Assembly (NCBI GenBank): GCA_937902315.1
Contig: CALGUG010000060.1
Coordinates: forward strand, 7,223-71,222
Reading direction: 5' to 3'
DNA from: an uncultured Chloroflexales bacterium
GTDB taxonomy: Bacteria; Chloroflexota; Chloroflexia; Chloroflexales; Chloroflexaceae
DNA: 64,000 nt
Position 1 is the first letter of the stretch, and each line of letters opens with the position of its first letter. Under the pieces are notes generated by a model. The model was not told the origin of the DNA and did no database searches. It worked only from the letters and a program-made list of their open reading frames with translations. Shown piece after piece: positions 35,577 to 44,286 of this stretch. A program made the position numbers and the translations under genes.

Positions 35577-37466
35577 ATGGCCAAATTTTCACGCCGGGTA
35601 TTTCTCAAGCGTTCGGTTGCTGTAGGTGCAGGAGCGATGTTGATGCTCTACAGCGACGGCAGCTACCGCATGGTTATGGCTGCTGAGGCTGAGACATTCA
35701 AGCTGCGTATCCTCCACACCAACGACCATCACGCTCACATTGAGCCTGTTATGACCTCTTCTACACCACCAGAACCGCAACATGGTGGTCTGTCTCGCCG
35801 CAAAACCCTGATCGATAAAGCCCGTTCTGAAAACAGCGACCTGCTGCTTCTGGATGCAGGCGATGTCTTCCAAGGGACGCTCTATTTCAACCAGTATGGT
35901 GGTTTGGCCGACCTCGAGTTCTACAACGCTCTGAAATACGATGCGATGACGATCGGCAACCACGAATTCGACAACGGCCCCGGCCAGCTGACGACCTTCA
36001 TTCAGAACGCTAGCTTCCCGGTTTTGGGCGCTAACCTCGTTATCAACCCAAGCAACCCGTTGGCTAGCTTGGTGAAGCCCAACGTCATTATCGAGCGCGC
36101 TGGCAAGAAGATCGGTATCTTCGGTCTGACCACGGAAGAGACCGCTGTTCTGGCTAGCCCCGGACCCGATGTAAGCTTCCGCGATCCGATCGAGGTTGCT
36201 CGCGAGCAGGTCGCTGCCCTCAAGGCCCAGGGTGTCGATGCGATTATTGCACTCACCCACATCGGTATCGAGCCCGATCGCCGCTTGGCTCGCGAAGTGT
36301 CCGGCATTTCGATGATCATCGGTGGCCACTCGCACACCCCGATGGGCCCCATGATCAGCCCCGAAGATCCGAACCGACCTTACCCCGAAGTCATCAACAA
36401 CCCCGACGGCCAAGGCACCGTGGTTGTTACCGACTGGGAGTGGGGCCGCTGGCTGGGCGACCTGACCGTAGGCTTCGACGCCAACGGTGTGGTTACATCG
36501 ATCAGCGCGAACCCGACCGAAGTCGCTGGCAGCATCGAGCCCGACGCTGGTTTCGAGGCTCGTATCGCCGAATTGGCTAAGCCGCTCGAGGAGCTGCGCG
36601 CTACCGTGATCGGTGAAGCCGCTGTAGAGCTGAACGGTGACCGTGCTGATGTCCGCACCAAAGAGACCAACCTTGCTAACCTGATCGCCGACGCTATGTT
36701 GGCCAAGGGTGCAAACGCTGGTGCTCAGCTCTCGCTGATGAACGGTGGTGGTATCCGCGCTAGCATCGATGCAGGCCCGATCACCATGGGCGAAGTGCTG
36801 GAGGTTCAACCCTTCGGTAACATTCTGACCCTGGTTACCGTTACCGGCGCTCAGCTGAAGGAAGCGCTGGAGAACGGTGTCAGCCAGGCCGAGACCGCTC
36901 AGGGTCGCTTCCCGCACCTGGGTGGCGGTCGCTACGGCTGGAACCCGCAGGCCGAACCCGGCAACCGCATCGTCTGGATCGAGGTTGGCGGCAATCCGGT
37001 CGATCCGAACGCCAGCTACCGCCTGATCACTCTCAACTACTTGGTTGATGGTGGCGACGGCTACTCGGTCTTCCAGCAGGGCACCGACGTTTTGAACACC
37101 GGCTTCTTGGACTCGGACGTTACCGCTGAGTACATTCAGGCCCACTCGCCGGTCAACCCGCAGGTCGAAGGCCGCATCGTCGAGGTCACCGGTGCTGTGG
37201 CAGAGCCCGCTCCTGCTCCGGCTGAGCCCGCTCCGGCTGAGCCCGCTCCGGCTGAACCCGCTCCGGCTGAACCTGCTCCCATCCCGGCGACCCTGCCGAA
37301 CACCGGCGGCGACAACTCGCTGTTCTGGACCTTGGCCAGCTTGGGCGCTGGCGCGATCAGCGGTGGTTTGGCACTGCGCCGCCGCGTGATGCGCTCGCTG
37401 AAGCAAGAGAGCGTGGTCGAGGCCGAGGCTACGAGCGAAGTAGAAGCAGAAGAGGTCGAAGCCTAA
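35577..37466 (+). CDS. Tat-exported 5'-nucleotidase with LPXTG-like tail
   Basis: This 629-aa protein is a cell-surface metallophosphoesterase/5'-nucleotidase. A perfect Tat motif SRRVFLK (5-11) and hydrophobic stretch open it. The metal motifs are LHTNDHHAH, LDAGDVFQGT, GNHEFDNGP, LTHIG and GGHSHTP. The C-terminal substrate domain has LMNGGGIRASIDAGPI and EVLEVQPFGN. A Pro/Ala/Glu repeat (four 15-bp units, 37221-37280) precedes LPNTGGD (573-579), a membrane segment and LRRRVMR, as in sortase substrates. An unusual 25-residue acidic tail follows the arginines. AGGAGGG precedes the ATG. It likely salvages nucleotides outside the cell. Confidence 0.9.
   Translation: MAKFSRRVFLKRSVAVGAGAMLMLYSDGSYRMVMAAEAETFKLRILHTNDHHAHIEPVMTSSTPPEPQHGGLSRRKTLIDKARSENSDLLLLDAGDVFQGTLYFNQYGGLADLEFYNALKYDAMTIGNHEFDNGPGQLTTFIQNASFPVLGANLVINPSNPLASLVKPNVIIERAGKKIGIFGLTTEETAVLASPGPDVSFRDPIEVAREQVAALKAQGVDAIIALTHIGIEPDRRLAREVSGISMIIGGHSHTPMGPMISPEDPNRPYPEVINNPDGQGTVVVTDWEWGRWLGDLTVGFDANGVVTSISANPTEVAGSIEPDAGFEARIAELAKPLEELRATVIGEAAVELNGDRADVRTKETNLANLIADAMLAKGANAGAQLSLMNGGGIRASIDAGPITMGEVLEVQPFGNILTLVTVTGAQLKEALENGVSQAETAQGRFPHLGGGRYGWNPQAEPGNRIVWIEVGGNPVDPNASYRLITLNYLVDGGDGYSVFQQGTDVLNTGFLDSDVTAEYIQAHSPVNPQVEGRIVEVTGAVAEPAPAPAEPAPAEPAPAEPAPAEPAPIPATLPNTGGDNSLFWTLASLGAGAISGGLALRRRVMRSLKQESVVEAEATSEVEAEEVEA
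37221..37280 (+). repeat. 15-bp coding tandem repeat
   Basis: Four units encode AEPAP in the linker before the LPNTG motif of the nucleotidase. Units differ by one or two bases. Confidence 0.8.
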
Positions 37467-37504
37467 TTAGTACGGCTCGATCGAATTCGCTTGACTAAAC
37501 AAGC

Positions 37505-37544
37505 AAGTTACCGCTGTTCACTTGAACAGCGGTAACTTTTTATT
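37505..37544 (+). terminator. Terminator after the nucleotidase
   Basis: AAGTTACCGCTGTTC (37505-37519) pairs perfectly with 37524-37538, followed by TTTATT. Confidence 0.85.
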
Positions 37545-37611
37545 AACCACTTGCAGCCAAGTTTGGTATATACTGACAACACTACTAGCTTGAAAAAGAG
37601 GAGTATAGGTC

Positions 37612-38715
37612 ATGGCTGATCCCCGTGTTGAAAAACTTGCCCAAGTATTGGTGAACTACTCCCTCCGCATCAAGAAGGGCGACCGCTTCCGCATCGCTGC
37701 TAACGCCGTTGCGGCACCTTTAGTACGCGAGCTCTATCGCGAAACACTGAAGGCGGGCGGTTTACCTTTCACCCGGATCGATCTCGATGGGATCGATGAG
37801 CTGTTGTTGAAATATGGCAGCGATGAGCAAATCAGCGATATTCCTCCCTTCTTAACAGCCGAAAACGAGCAGGTCGATGCCATGATCCGCATTATCGGCG
37901 AGGGCAACAGCCGCTCGCTTAGCGGTGTCGATGCGGCCAAAGTCGCCAAACGCCGCGACGCGCTGCGCCCCTTCCAAGAGATGCAGATGCGCCGCTCAGC
38001 AGAGGGCACGCTTAACTGGTGTGTCACGCTCTTCCCAACCAATTCGGGCGCTCAAGATGCCGATATGTCGCTCAGCGACTACGAAGATTTTGTCTATGGC
38101 GCTTGTCTGGTCGATCAAGACGATCCGGTTGGCGAGTGGGAGAAGGTGCACACTGAACAGCAGCGCATCGCCGACTTCCTGATGACCAAAGATACGATCC
38201 GTTTGGTCGGCAAAGACACCGATCTGACCTATCGCGTGGGCGGACGCACCTGGGTCAACGCCTCGGGTCGGCGCAACTTCCCCGACGGCGAGGTCTTCAC
38301 CGGCCCGATCGAAGACAGCGCCAACGGCGTGATCCGCTACAGCTTCCCGACCATCTTCAGTGGGCGCGAGGCCGACGATGTGCGCTTGGTCTTCAAAGAC
38401 GGCAAAGTGGTCGAGGCAACCGCAGGCAAAGGCCAAGATATCCTCGACTCGCTGCTTGAGCTCGACCCGGGGGCGCGCTATCTGGGCGAGGTCGCCTTCG
38501 GTCTGAACTACGGCATTACACGCTTCAGCCGCAACATCCTCTTCGACGAGAAGATCGGCGGCACGGTTCACCTGGCCTTGGGCGCTGGCTACCCCGATAC
38601 GGGCAGCACCAACCGCTCGGCGCTGCACTGGGACATGATCTGCGATATGCGCGAAGAGAGCGAAGTCTACGCCGATGGCGAGCTGATCTATCGCAACGGC
38701 AAGTTCATCATCTAG
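37612..38715 (+). CDS. M29 family aminopeptidase
   Basis: This 367-aa metalloaminopeptidase removes N-terminal residues from peptides. Family blocks are LVNYSLRIKKGDRF at the N-terminus, GEVAFGLNYGIT with the metal Glu, and GAGYPDTGSTNRSALHWDMICDMR with the metal-binding His and Asp. The length is slightly shorter than the 410 aa of thermophilic M29 enzymes but covers the fold. It has no signal peptide. GAGGAGTATAGGTC precedes the start. It follows its own gap after the nucleotidase terminator. Confidence 0.92.
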   Translation: MADPRVEKLAQVLVNYSLRIKKGDRFRIAANAVAAPLVRELYRETLKAGGLPFTRIDLDGIDELLLKYGSDEQISDIPPFLTAENEQVDAMIRIIGEGNSRSLSGVDAAKVAKRRDALRPFQEMQMRRSAEGTLNWCVTLFPTNSGAQDADMSLSDYEDFVYGACLVDQDDPVGEWEKVHTEQQRIADFLMTKDTIRLVGKDTDLTYRVGGRTWVNASGRRNFPDGEVFTGPIEDSANGVIRYSFPTIFSGREADDVRLVFKDGKVVEATAGKGQDILDSLLELDPGARYLGEVAFGLNYGITRFSRNILFDEKIGGTVHLALGAGYPDTGSTNRSALHWDMICDMREESEVYADGELIYRNGKFII

Positions 38716-38752
38716 CTTCTCTCTGTCTCCCAACGCCTGAAAACTAGGGAAA

Positions 38753-38794
38753 GTTGAGTGACACTTCGCGTTGATGCACGAAGTGTCACTCAAC
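38753..38794. other. 16-bp perfect hairpin
   Basis: GTTGAGTGACACTTCG (38753-38768) pairs with 38779-38794. It resembles the family 2 hairpins at 18117 and 50802 in sequence, so it may be a repeat module. It may also terminate the aminopeptidase gene, though no T-run follows. Confidence 0.6.
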
Positions 38795-38839
38795 AACAAT
38801 CGTCGAGCCCGCCCTGCCCAAGAGCAACTAGAGAGTTGT

Positions 38840-38957
38840 CATAGCAAATCCGTTAAAAGACGTGTATGCTCTCAATGCAGGAAATCTCAAACAACACAAA
38901 TAGTCACGTTCCACTCTGCCGAAGGCCAAATAGCGAGTTATCACTAGGAATTTGCAT
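38840..38957 (-). repeat. Dispersed repeat family 2
   Basis: Ends are AGCAAATCCGTT on the left and AGGAATTTGCATCA on the right, with the CCGAAGGCC / GTTCCACTCTG module between. It is directly adjacent to full-length family 1 copy at 38962. Confidence 0.65.
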
Positions 38958-38961
38958 CATG

Positions 38962-39332
38962 TGGCGGAGAGGCAGCTAGCCCCCATGCGGTCCTCACCGC
39001 GTCCGCCTCCGACTACTAAACATCCTTGCCATCCATTCGGGCGATCGGCCTGCGGCGTCGCGCAACACAGTGCTCAACAATGCACGCTTCGTCTACTGCC
39101 CCCAGCGATCGCCCTTTTTCATTGGTGGGCGTTGAGGAGGCTTCGCCTCTTTGGGCTCGCGCTGTGGCTCTTCGGCGCTCTATGCCTGCGCTGAGCCAGC
39201 GCAACGAAAGCAATGAAAGCGACGATAACGACGAAGGCAATGAAAGCTAGCCCCTGAATGGTGGGAGCTGCGACTTGATAGCCGAAGGCGGACGCGCTAG
39301 AAGCCGAATGGAAGCTTGGAACCTCTCTGCCA
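38962..39332. mobile_element. Full-length family 1 element (copy A)
   Basis: This 371-bp stretch is bounded by inverted ends (TGGCGGAGAGG at 38962 and CCTCTCTGCCA at 39322-39332). Both ends carry the core, facing each other (38999-39019 plus and 39275-39295 minus). The interior is alignable with copy B at 46651-47043: shared pieces include CAACAATGCACGCTTCG, AGCGATCG, TATGCCTGCGCTGAGCCA and GACGAAGGCAATGAAAGC. It has no credible gene. This is the pattern of a non-autonomous MITE-like element. I could not see target duplications. Confidence 0.7.
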
Positions 39333-39414
39333 GATGAAGAGTACAACGAAGCGGGTTCGTAAGCGCTTTGGGGAGAAGGAAGAGGAGTTGGAAGCGAGTC
39401 CAACTCCTCGTACT

Positions 39415-40989
39415 CTACAGCACGGTGATCAAGCGTTGTAGATTGCGGCGATAGGTTGCGCCAGCTAAGGTGGCCCAAGCTTTGGGCAGCTCGGCCAGCA
39501 GATATTCTTGCTCGGCCAGGCGCGCCGCGCGATAGCTTTGCAGCGCTGGCATATCGTCGAGCTCAAGCCCAAGCGCCCCAATGCTGTTCAAGGCCACATC
39601 GATATCGTTGAGCGCACCGAGGTGGTCTTGCAGGGCGACCAATGGCTTGATCACACGCTCGCTAGTCGGTCCGAGCGCGGGCGCACAGAATTCGAGAGCG
39701 TAGCGCAGTCGTTTAGCGGTGATGCGCAGGGCGTGCAGGGTCGGTATATCGTGGCTGGCGTCGAGCTGTTGACCGATCGGCAAGAGCGTCTCGTAGGCAC
39801 GCACTCGCTCGTAGGCGCCCCAGATCAAGCTGCCGATCGCATAGCGCACAAGGGGCGGCGCTTGGTGTTCGGGCACGCTCAGAGTCGGGCGGCTGAGCAG
39901 AAAGCGGGCTAGCTCCTGCTTGGTTTCGCGATACGCCTCGCTGTCTAAGAGCGCAAATAGCTCTTGTTTGGCTTGCTCGCGTTCACAGGCGAGTCGATCG
40001 CTGACGGGTGCGAGCGCTTCTGGTTTAAAGGCTTGAGTCTGGCTGTATTGACTGAGATTGAGCAGCAACACATCGCGGTCGCGTACCGCGCCCAAACGCT
40101 TGGCCAGCTTGCGCAAACGACGCTGAAAACGCTGCACGGTCTTGGGATCAAGCTGGTCGCCCAACAGCATTAACACCGCTCGGAACTGACGGATCGCGAC
40201 TCGCATCTGGTGAACGGCTTCGATATCTCGGTCGCGCCGCACAGCGCGTTCTTGGCGCAATAGGCGTTGGAACGCTTGTAGCAAGAGCTTGCGCGCGGCG
40301 ACCTCCAGATGGTCATCGAGCTGCAGCTCCCAGACGCGCTCGCGATAGTCGAGCAACAGTTGATCGACCGGCTCTTCCTCAGACTCAGGTGGGGCGCTCG
40401 GCTGCCCGCTCTGCTCGGGTGTTTCGGAGGTGCTGATCGTCAAGCTAGCCTCGAAAGCACGCTCCCAAAGATCGGCCTTCTCGCTGGCGCGGGCCGCGTC
40501 CTCTTGGGCATTCGGTCCTTCTACAAGCAGATAAACGTCGTTGCCATCGATCTCGATCTCGCATATGCGCGTACTCTGGCTCTCACAATAATCGAGACCA
40601 TCGGCGATTCGCAAGAGGGCAGCTAACTGCAAAGCCTCGATACGCTGTTTTTTCGACAAATACAAAAAGGCCGCCTCGTAATAGGGGCGAACTTTTTTGC
40701 GATGAAAAGCGACTAAACAAGCGACCAAAGCATGTTCTTGCTCGTTCAAACCCTCGATCTCGCTATGCAAAATCATGTTTCGCCCAAGCGTATGGTGTTT
40801 GGGCTGATCGATGGCATAAGCGATATTGTGCAGCAGAGCGCCGATCTCGAGCAGGCTGCGCGAACGCGAAGAGAGCTGGTGCAGCGCTTGGGTGCCATCG
40901 AAGAGGGCTAGAGCATGATCGGCGACACAACGTGCATGAGCAAGATTCACATGATAACGTTCCAAGAGGGTAGCAACCGAAACAGCCAT
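39415..40989 (-). CDS. Ppx C-terminal-like and CHAD domain protein
   Basis: This 524-aa protein has two parts. Residues 1 to about 200 resemble the C-terminal HD-like domain of exopolyphosphatase Ppx (LLHNIAYAIDQPKHHTLGRNMIL, LVACLVAFHRKKVRPYY, LQLAALLRIADGLDYCESQ), with Asn replacing the HD Asp. Residues about 225-520 form a CHAD domain, helical with conserved basic residues (VHQMRVAIRQFRAVLMLLGD and LHALRITAKRLRYALEF) that bind polyphosphate. AAGGAG sets the start at 40989. The longer frame to 41004 is less likely. With the CYTH gene just upstream, it points to polyphosphate binding or metabolism. Confidence 0.85.
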   Translation of the reverse strand: MAVSVATLLERYHVNLAHARCVADHALALFDGTQALHQLSSRSRSLLEIGALLHNIAYAIDQPKHHTLGRNMILHSEIEGLNEQEHALVACLVAFHRKKVRPYYEAAFLYLSKKQRIEALQLAALLRIADGLDYCESQSTRICEIEIDGNDVYLLVEGPNAQEDAARASEKADLWERAFEASLTISTSETPEQSGQPSAPPESEEEPVDQLLLDYRERVWELQLDDHLEVAARKLLLQAFQRLLRQERAVRRDRDIEAVHQMRVAIRQFRAVLMLLGDQLDPKTVQRFQRRLRKLAKRLGAVRDRDVLLLNLSQYSQTQAFKPEALAPVSDRLACEREQAKQELFALLDSEAYRETKQELARFLLSRPTLSVPEHQAPPLVRYAIGSLIWGAYERVRAYETLLPIGQQLDASHDIPTLHALRITAKRLRYALEFCAPALGPTSERVIKPLVALQDHLGALNDIDVALNSIGALGLELDDMPALQSYRAARLAEQEYLLAELPKAWATLAGATYRRNLQRLITVL

Positions 40990-41009
40990 ACCACGCTCCT
41001 TCAAATCTT

Positions 41010-41066
41010 AGATATGCCTCATTGCATACGATAGTTTTCAGCTTCAGATATGCTTCATTGCATACG
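41010..41066. repeat. Two direct repeats of 21 bp
   Basis: AGATATGCCTCATTGCATACG (given here as key words AGATATGC and TTGCATACG) occurs at 41010-41030 and, with one change, at 41046-41066. They lie between the CHAD start and CYTH stop, so they may be a regulator site for the CHAD gene. Confidence 0.5.
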
Positions 41067-41071
41067 CTCGT

Positions 41072-41701
41072 TTACGCCGATGTTGCCTTTTGTAACAGCG
41101 CAAGGCCACGGGCGAGTTTAGTGCGCTCGTCGGGAATAAGCCTAAAGCGTTTTTGCAGGCTCAGACACAAGCTATCGAGGTCGTCCATGGTACCATCGCC
41201 GAGCAGCTCGATCTCGAGCTCGCAAAATTCCTCACGCAAACCGGCCGCGTCGATCGTACCCTGGTCGAGGCTGATCTCGGCCACGCGCCGTTCGTTCTGC
41301 ATAGCGATGATGTGGTAGCGCACGGTATCGATCGTCAGTAGGCGCAGCGGGCTTTCGCCAGCCAGCAGAGCCAAGGTTCGCTCACGCGCTTCGCTGGCAG
41401 GCCAAGTGCTGGGATGATCGTCCGGCCCGACCTCGACCTCCCACTCGTGACGCACAAAACGGGCGCCTTCGTTTTGGGCTGCACCCTTGAGAGTCGCGAT
41501 CCGGCGTCCATCGTCGATCTCGCGAATGCGCAAGCCGTAGCCTTGCGAGCGTATGCGGCGATCGGCTGTATCGAAGTAGATGTTGTGTTGGCGCTCTGGC
41601 TCGGGCTGAGCGTACAGCATATAGGCATCGAGACGATGTAACTCGCGCAGGGCGATAAACAGGGCTGGATCTTCTACGCGAAATTTCTGCTCAATCTCCA
41701 T
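41072..41701 (-). CDS. CYTH domain protein (triphosphate tunnel enzyme)
   Basis: This 209-aa protein has a CYTH domain, a tunnel fold that binds triphosphate or polyphosphate with divalent metal. The signature EIEQKF (ExExK) opens it, then YFDTADRRIRSQGYGLRIRE, RIATLKG and the FCELEIELL strand. Members are triphosphatases, adenylate cyclases or polyphosphate polymerases. Inorganic triphosphatase is the default expectation. The ATG at 41701 fits the GAAAGGTGG site better than the TTG one codon earlier. It lies between the CHAD gene and the XPB helicase gene on the same strand (49 bp to the latter). Confidence 0.88.
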   Translation of the reverse strand: MEIEQKFRVEDPALFIALRELHRLDAYMLYAQPEPERQHNIYFDTADRRIRSQGYGLRIREIDDGRRIATLKGAAQNEGARFVRHEWEVEVGPDDHPSTWPASEARERTLALLAGESPLRLLTIDTVRYHIIAMQNERRVAEISLDQGTIDAAGLREEFCELEIELLGDGTMDDLDSLCLSLQKRFRLIPDERTKLARGLALLQKATSA

Positions 41702-41750
41702 CAAACCACCTTTCAGGCGAATAAACTGCTCGCCACATCTAGATTGAGAT

Positions 41751-43493
41751 CTATGCGATCGCCTCGACTGAATCGACGATCGTATAGTGATAGCCTTGCT
41801 CCGTCAGGAAGAGTTGTCGCTTGACCGCAAAGTCTTGATCGCGCGTATCGCGGGTCACTAAGGTATAGAAAAAGGCAGGACGACCATCGCTCTTGGGACG
41901 CAAGATCCGTCCAAGGCGTTGGGCCTCTTCTTGGCGCGAGCCGTAGGTGCCCGAAACTTGAATCGCCACGTTGGCGTCGGGCAGATCGATCGCAAAATTC
42001 GCCACCTTCGAGACGATCAACAGTTTGATTTCGCCGTTACGAAAGGCGCTGTAGAGCCGTTCGCGCTCGATATTCGAGGTGCGCCCCGTAATCAAGGGTG
42101 CGCCCGTCTCGCGCGCGATCTGGTTGAGCTGATCGATATATTGACCGATCACCAGAACTTGATCGTTATGATGCAGTTCGAGCAAGCTGCGCAGAGCCGC
42201 GCGTTTGGCTGGATTTTCGGCAGCGATACGGTATTGTGAACGGCTATCTTCGGCTAGCGCGTAGTCCATACGCAACTCTTCGGGTAAATTAAGCCTGATC
42301 TCGGTACAGTGGGCGATCGCGATCCAACCTTGTCGCTCTAGGTCGCGCCAAGGCACATCGTACTTCTTGGGGCCGATCAACGAGAAGACATCGCTCTCGC
42401 GTCCATCTTCCCTGATCAAGGTGGCGGTTAGGCCCAGACGACGGCGAGCTTGGATCTCGGCGGTGATGCGAAAGACCGGGGCGGGCAGCAGATGCACTTC
42501 GTCATAAATGATCATGCCCCAGTTGCGCTCGTTAAAGATCTTCAGGTGAGGGAATTCGTCGATCGAGGCGCCCGGCTCACCTTCGCCATCTGGGTTCGAG
42601 GGCTTGCCAGCGCGGTAGGTCAAAATCTGATAGGTCGCAATCGTTACCGGACGAATCTCTTTGCGCTCGCCGGTGTATTCGCCGATCTCGTCGGCGGTCA
42701 GGCTGGTTTTGTCGATTAACTCGTTTCGCCATTGGCGCACTGCTACCGTATTGGGGCAGAGAATCAAAGTCTGAGTTTGAGCCATCTCCAAGGCGGCTAG
42801 ACCAACCACCGTCTTCCCCGCGCCACAGGGCAACACAACTACACCCGAACCGCCGTGCAGACTGCCGTTATCGTAGAAACGCTCAACAGCATGGCGCTGA
42901 TAGTCGCGCAGCGAAAATGCTTGCCGGCTCAAGGTCTCCGAGCGCAGACGCAAAGGCAAGGCATCGCCCGTCACATAACCAGCTAGATCCTCGGCCGGAA
43001 AGCCCAACTGCACCAGAGCCTGCTTGATATGGCCGCGCGCTGCAGGATCAACGATCAAGCTGGTTTCGTCGCGCTGTTCCAGCAAAAAAGGACGGGTGGT
43101 TTTGTGGTTCCAAACCTGAGCGATCAAGGCGGCATCTTGGCTCACCAAAACGAGCTGTAGCTCGCCAGTATCGGTATCGAGCTCTTGCTGAAGCTGAATA
43201 CGCCCATAGCGTCCCATGTACTCTCGAATATCAGCCACAATGTTGGCTGGCAGAGCGAACTTAGCCAAGGCCGAAAGCGTCTCGATCACATCATCGGCGT
43301 CGTCACCGGTAGCGGCGGCATTCCAAAGCGAAAGCGGCGTGATCTGATAGGTATGGATAAACTCGGGCGATTTGATCAACTCGGCAAAACGCGCCAAACT
43401 GTCGCGCGCTTGCTCGTACAAAGGATTCTGAACCTCAAGCAAGATGCTGCGGTCACTCTGAACGATCAAAGGGCGCTCGGGAAAATAAGACAT
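41751..43493 (-). CDS. XPB/Rad25-type superfamily 2 helicase
   Basis: This 580-aa DNA helicase resembles archaeal and bacterial XPB. Residues 1-180 form the damage-recognition-like domain. The helicase motifs are LRDYQRHAVERF, VLPCGAGKTVV (Walker A), IIYDEVHLLP (DEVH), LGLTATLIREDGRE, LLIVSKVANFAIDLPDANVAIQ and QRLGRILRPK (motif VI). The thumb is between the two RecA lobes. Start: GAGGATATAT precedes the ATG at 43493. A GTG 5 codons earlier is less likely. It is likely a DNA-repair or transcription-linked translocase. It heads the XPB-CYTH-CHAD minus-strand group. Confidence 0.93.
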   Translation of the reverse strand: MSYFPERPLIVQSDRSILLEVQNPLYEQARDSLARFAELIKSPEFIHTYQITPLSLWNAAATGDDADDVIETLSALAKFALPANIVADIREYMGRYGRIQLQQELDTDTGELQLVLVSQDAALIAQVWNHKTTRPFLLEQRDETSLIVDPAARGHIKQALVQLGFPAEDLAGYVTGDALPLRLRSETLSRQAFSLRDYQRHAVERFYDNGSLHGGSGVVVLPCGAGKTVVGLAALEMAQTQTLILCPNTVAVRQWRNELIDKTSLTADEIGEYTGERKEIRPVTIATYQILTYRAGKPSNPDGEGEPGASIDEFPHLKIFNERNWGMIIYDEVHLLPAPVFRITAEIQARRRLGLTATLIREDGRESDVFSLIGPKKYDVPWRDLERQGWIAIAHCTEIRLNLPEELRMDYALAEDSRSQYRIAAENPAKRAALRSLLELHHNDQVLVIGQYIDQLNQIARETGAPLITGRTSNIERERLYSAFRNGEIKLLIVSKVANFAIDLPDANVAIQVSGTYGSRQEEAQRLGRILRPKSDGRPAFFYTLVTRDTRDQDFAVKRQLFLTEQGYHYTIVDSVEAIA

Positions 43494-43508
43494 ATATATC
43501 CTCGCCAC

Positions 43509-43959
43509 ATGCTGGCTGTTAGATCATTGTAATCTATCATCGGAACACAATACCACGCTGGTACGTTTGAATATGTAGTGTATCATAGACCACGGGCTTG
43601 AGATAGCGAGAGCGCAACGCGCAGATCGTCATCCTTGAGCGTTCGGCTGCGAGTCGATCGCAACAAGATCTTAACCTAGGTTAAGAATCTCCAATATTTG
43701 TCAGTTGCTGTCGCGAACGAGCGTCGGCAGCACTCGTGCAGAGCGAGATGAACAATCTCCTTCTGCAGCGCTGAGACGAACCCGAAAGGCCTGCTCTGCG
43801 ATCATTTTAAAAGGCTCATTACTTTATTTTGAACGAGACAATGGTTGCATTTCCGTTAAAAAATTAGTCCGCTCTTGGGGATCGTAAGCAAGCAGATTTG
43901 GCTATTTTGTAGTACGATTCAGTACCTAGATAGGCCTAAATTCTGTACCATTGGTGCAA
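43509..43959. other. Gap upstream of XPB gene with palindrome
   Basis: No credible gene is here. It holds the XPB promoter side, an 18-bp palindrome (43669-43686) and AT-rich sequence leading into the leader region of the lipoprotein gene. Confidence 0.4.
43669..43686. promoter_or_regulatory. 18-bp perfect palindrome, possible operator
   Basis: TCTTAACCTAGGTTAAGA is a perfect palindrome about 175 bp upstream of the XPB start. It could be a repressor site. Confidence 0.45.
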
Positions 43960-43989
43960 TTGACAAGCCTTGCGGGCACATGCTACGAT
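43960..43989 (+). promoter_or_regulatory. Strong promoter without nearby gene start
   Basis: TTGACA (43960-43965), 18-nt spacer, extended TGC and TACGAT (43984-43989). The nearest credible start codon is 350 bp downstream (44342), so a long leader or separate RNA is implied. Confidence 0.6.
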
Positions 43990-43999
43990 CGATCCGCTA

Positions 44000-44034
44000 A
44001 AAGAATTTGAGTGCTAGGAAGGATCAAATTCTTT
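44000..44034 (+). ncRNA. Stem-loop just after a promoter
   Basis: AAAGAATTTGA (44000-44010) pairs perfectly with TCAAATTCTTT (44024-44034), and the loop contains AGGAAGGA, a ribosome-binding-like sequence. It starts about where the transcript from the 43960 promoter would begin. It could be a leader structure or a short RNA. Confidence 0.4.
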
Positions 44035-44280
44035 AGTCAATCCCTTGCAAAATTAGACATTCAGTGTAAAATAGGAGTATTCTACACACTGTAGTATTAA
44101 ACACCCCAGCCTGATTCACCCATACACAAGATAGGACTAAGTGGTAGTTCTTTAGAGTTGCATCTTTGGCAAATTAGCTTAAAATTAAGTAAAATGCGGA
44201 TTATGTGGCATATAGAGCAATCTAGCATAACATTTATACAGCTTTAACACATCCGCATTACTTTATGGCCCAAATTAGGG

Positions 44281-44286
44281 TATAAT
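44281..44286 (+). promoter_or_regulatory. -10 element for the lipoprotein gene
   Basis: TATAAT sits 56 bp before the GTG at 44342. A larger imperfect hairpin (AATGCGGAT at about 44194 with ATCCGCATT at 44251-44259) ends just before it. Confidence 0.55.

Noticed and set aside
35589..37406. A 605-codon minus-strand open frame over the nucleotidase
   Set aside because: It lies wholly opposite the nucleotidase, whose Tat and metal motifs are unmistakable. The antisense protein is low-complexity and matches nothing I know.
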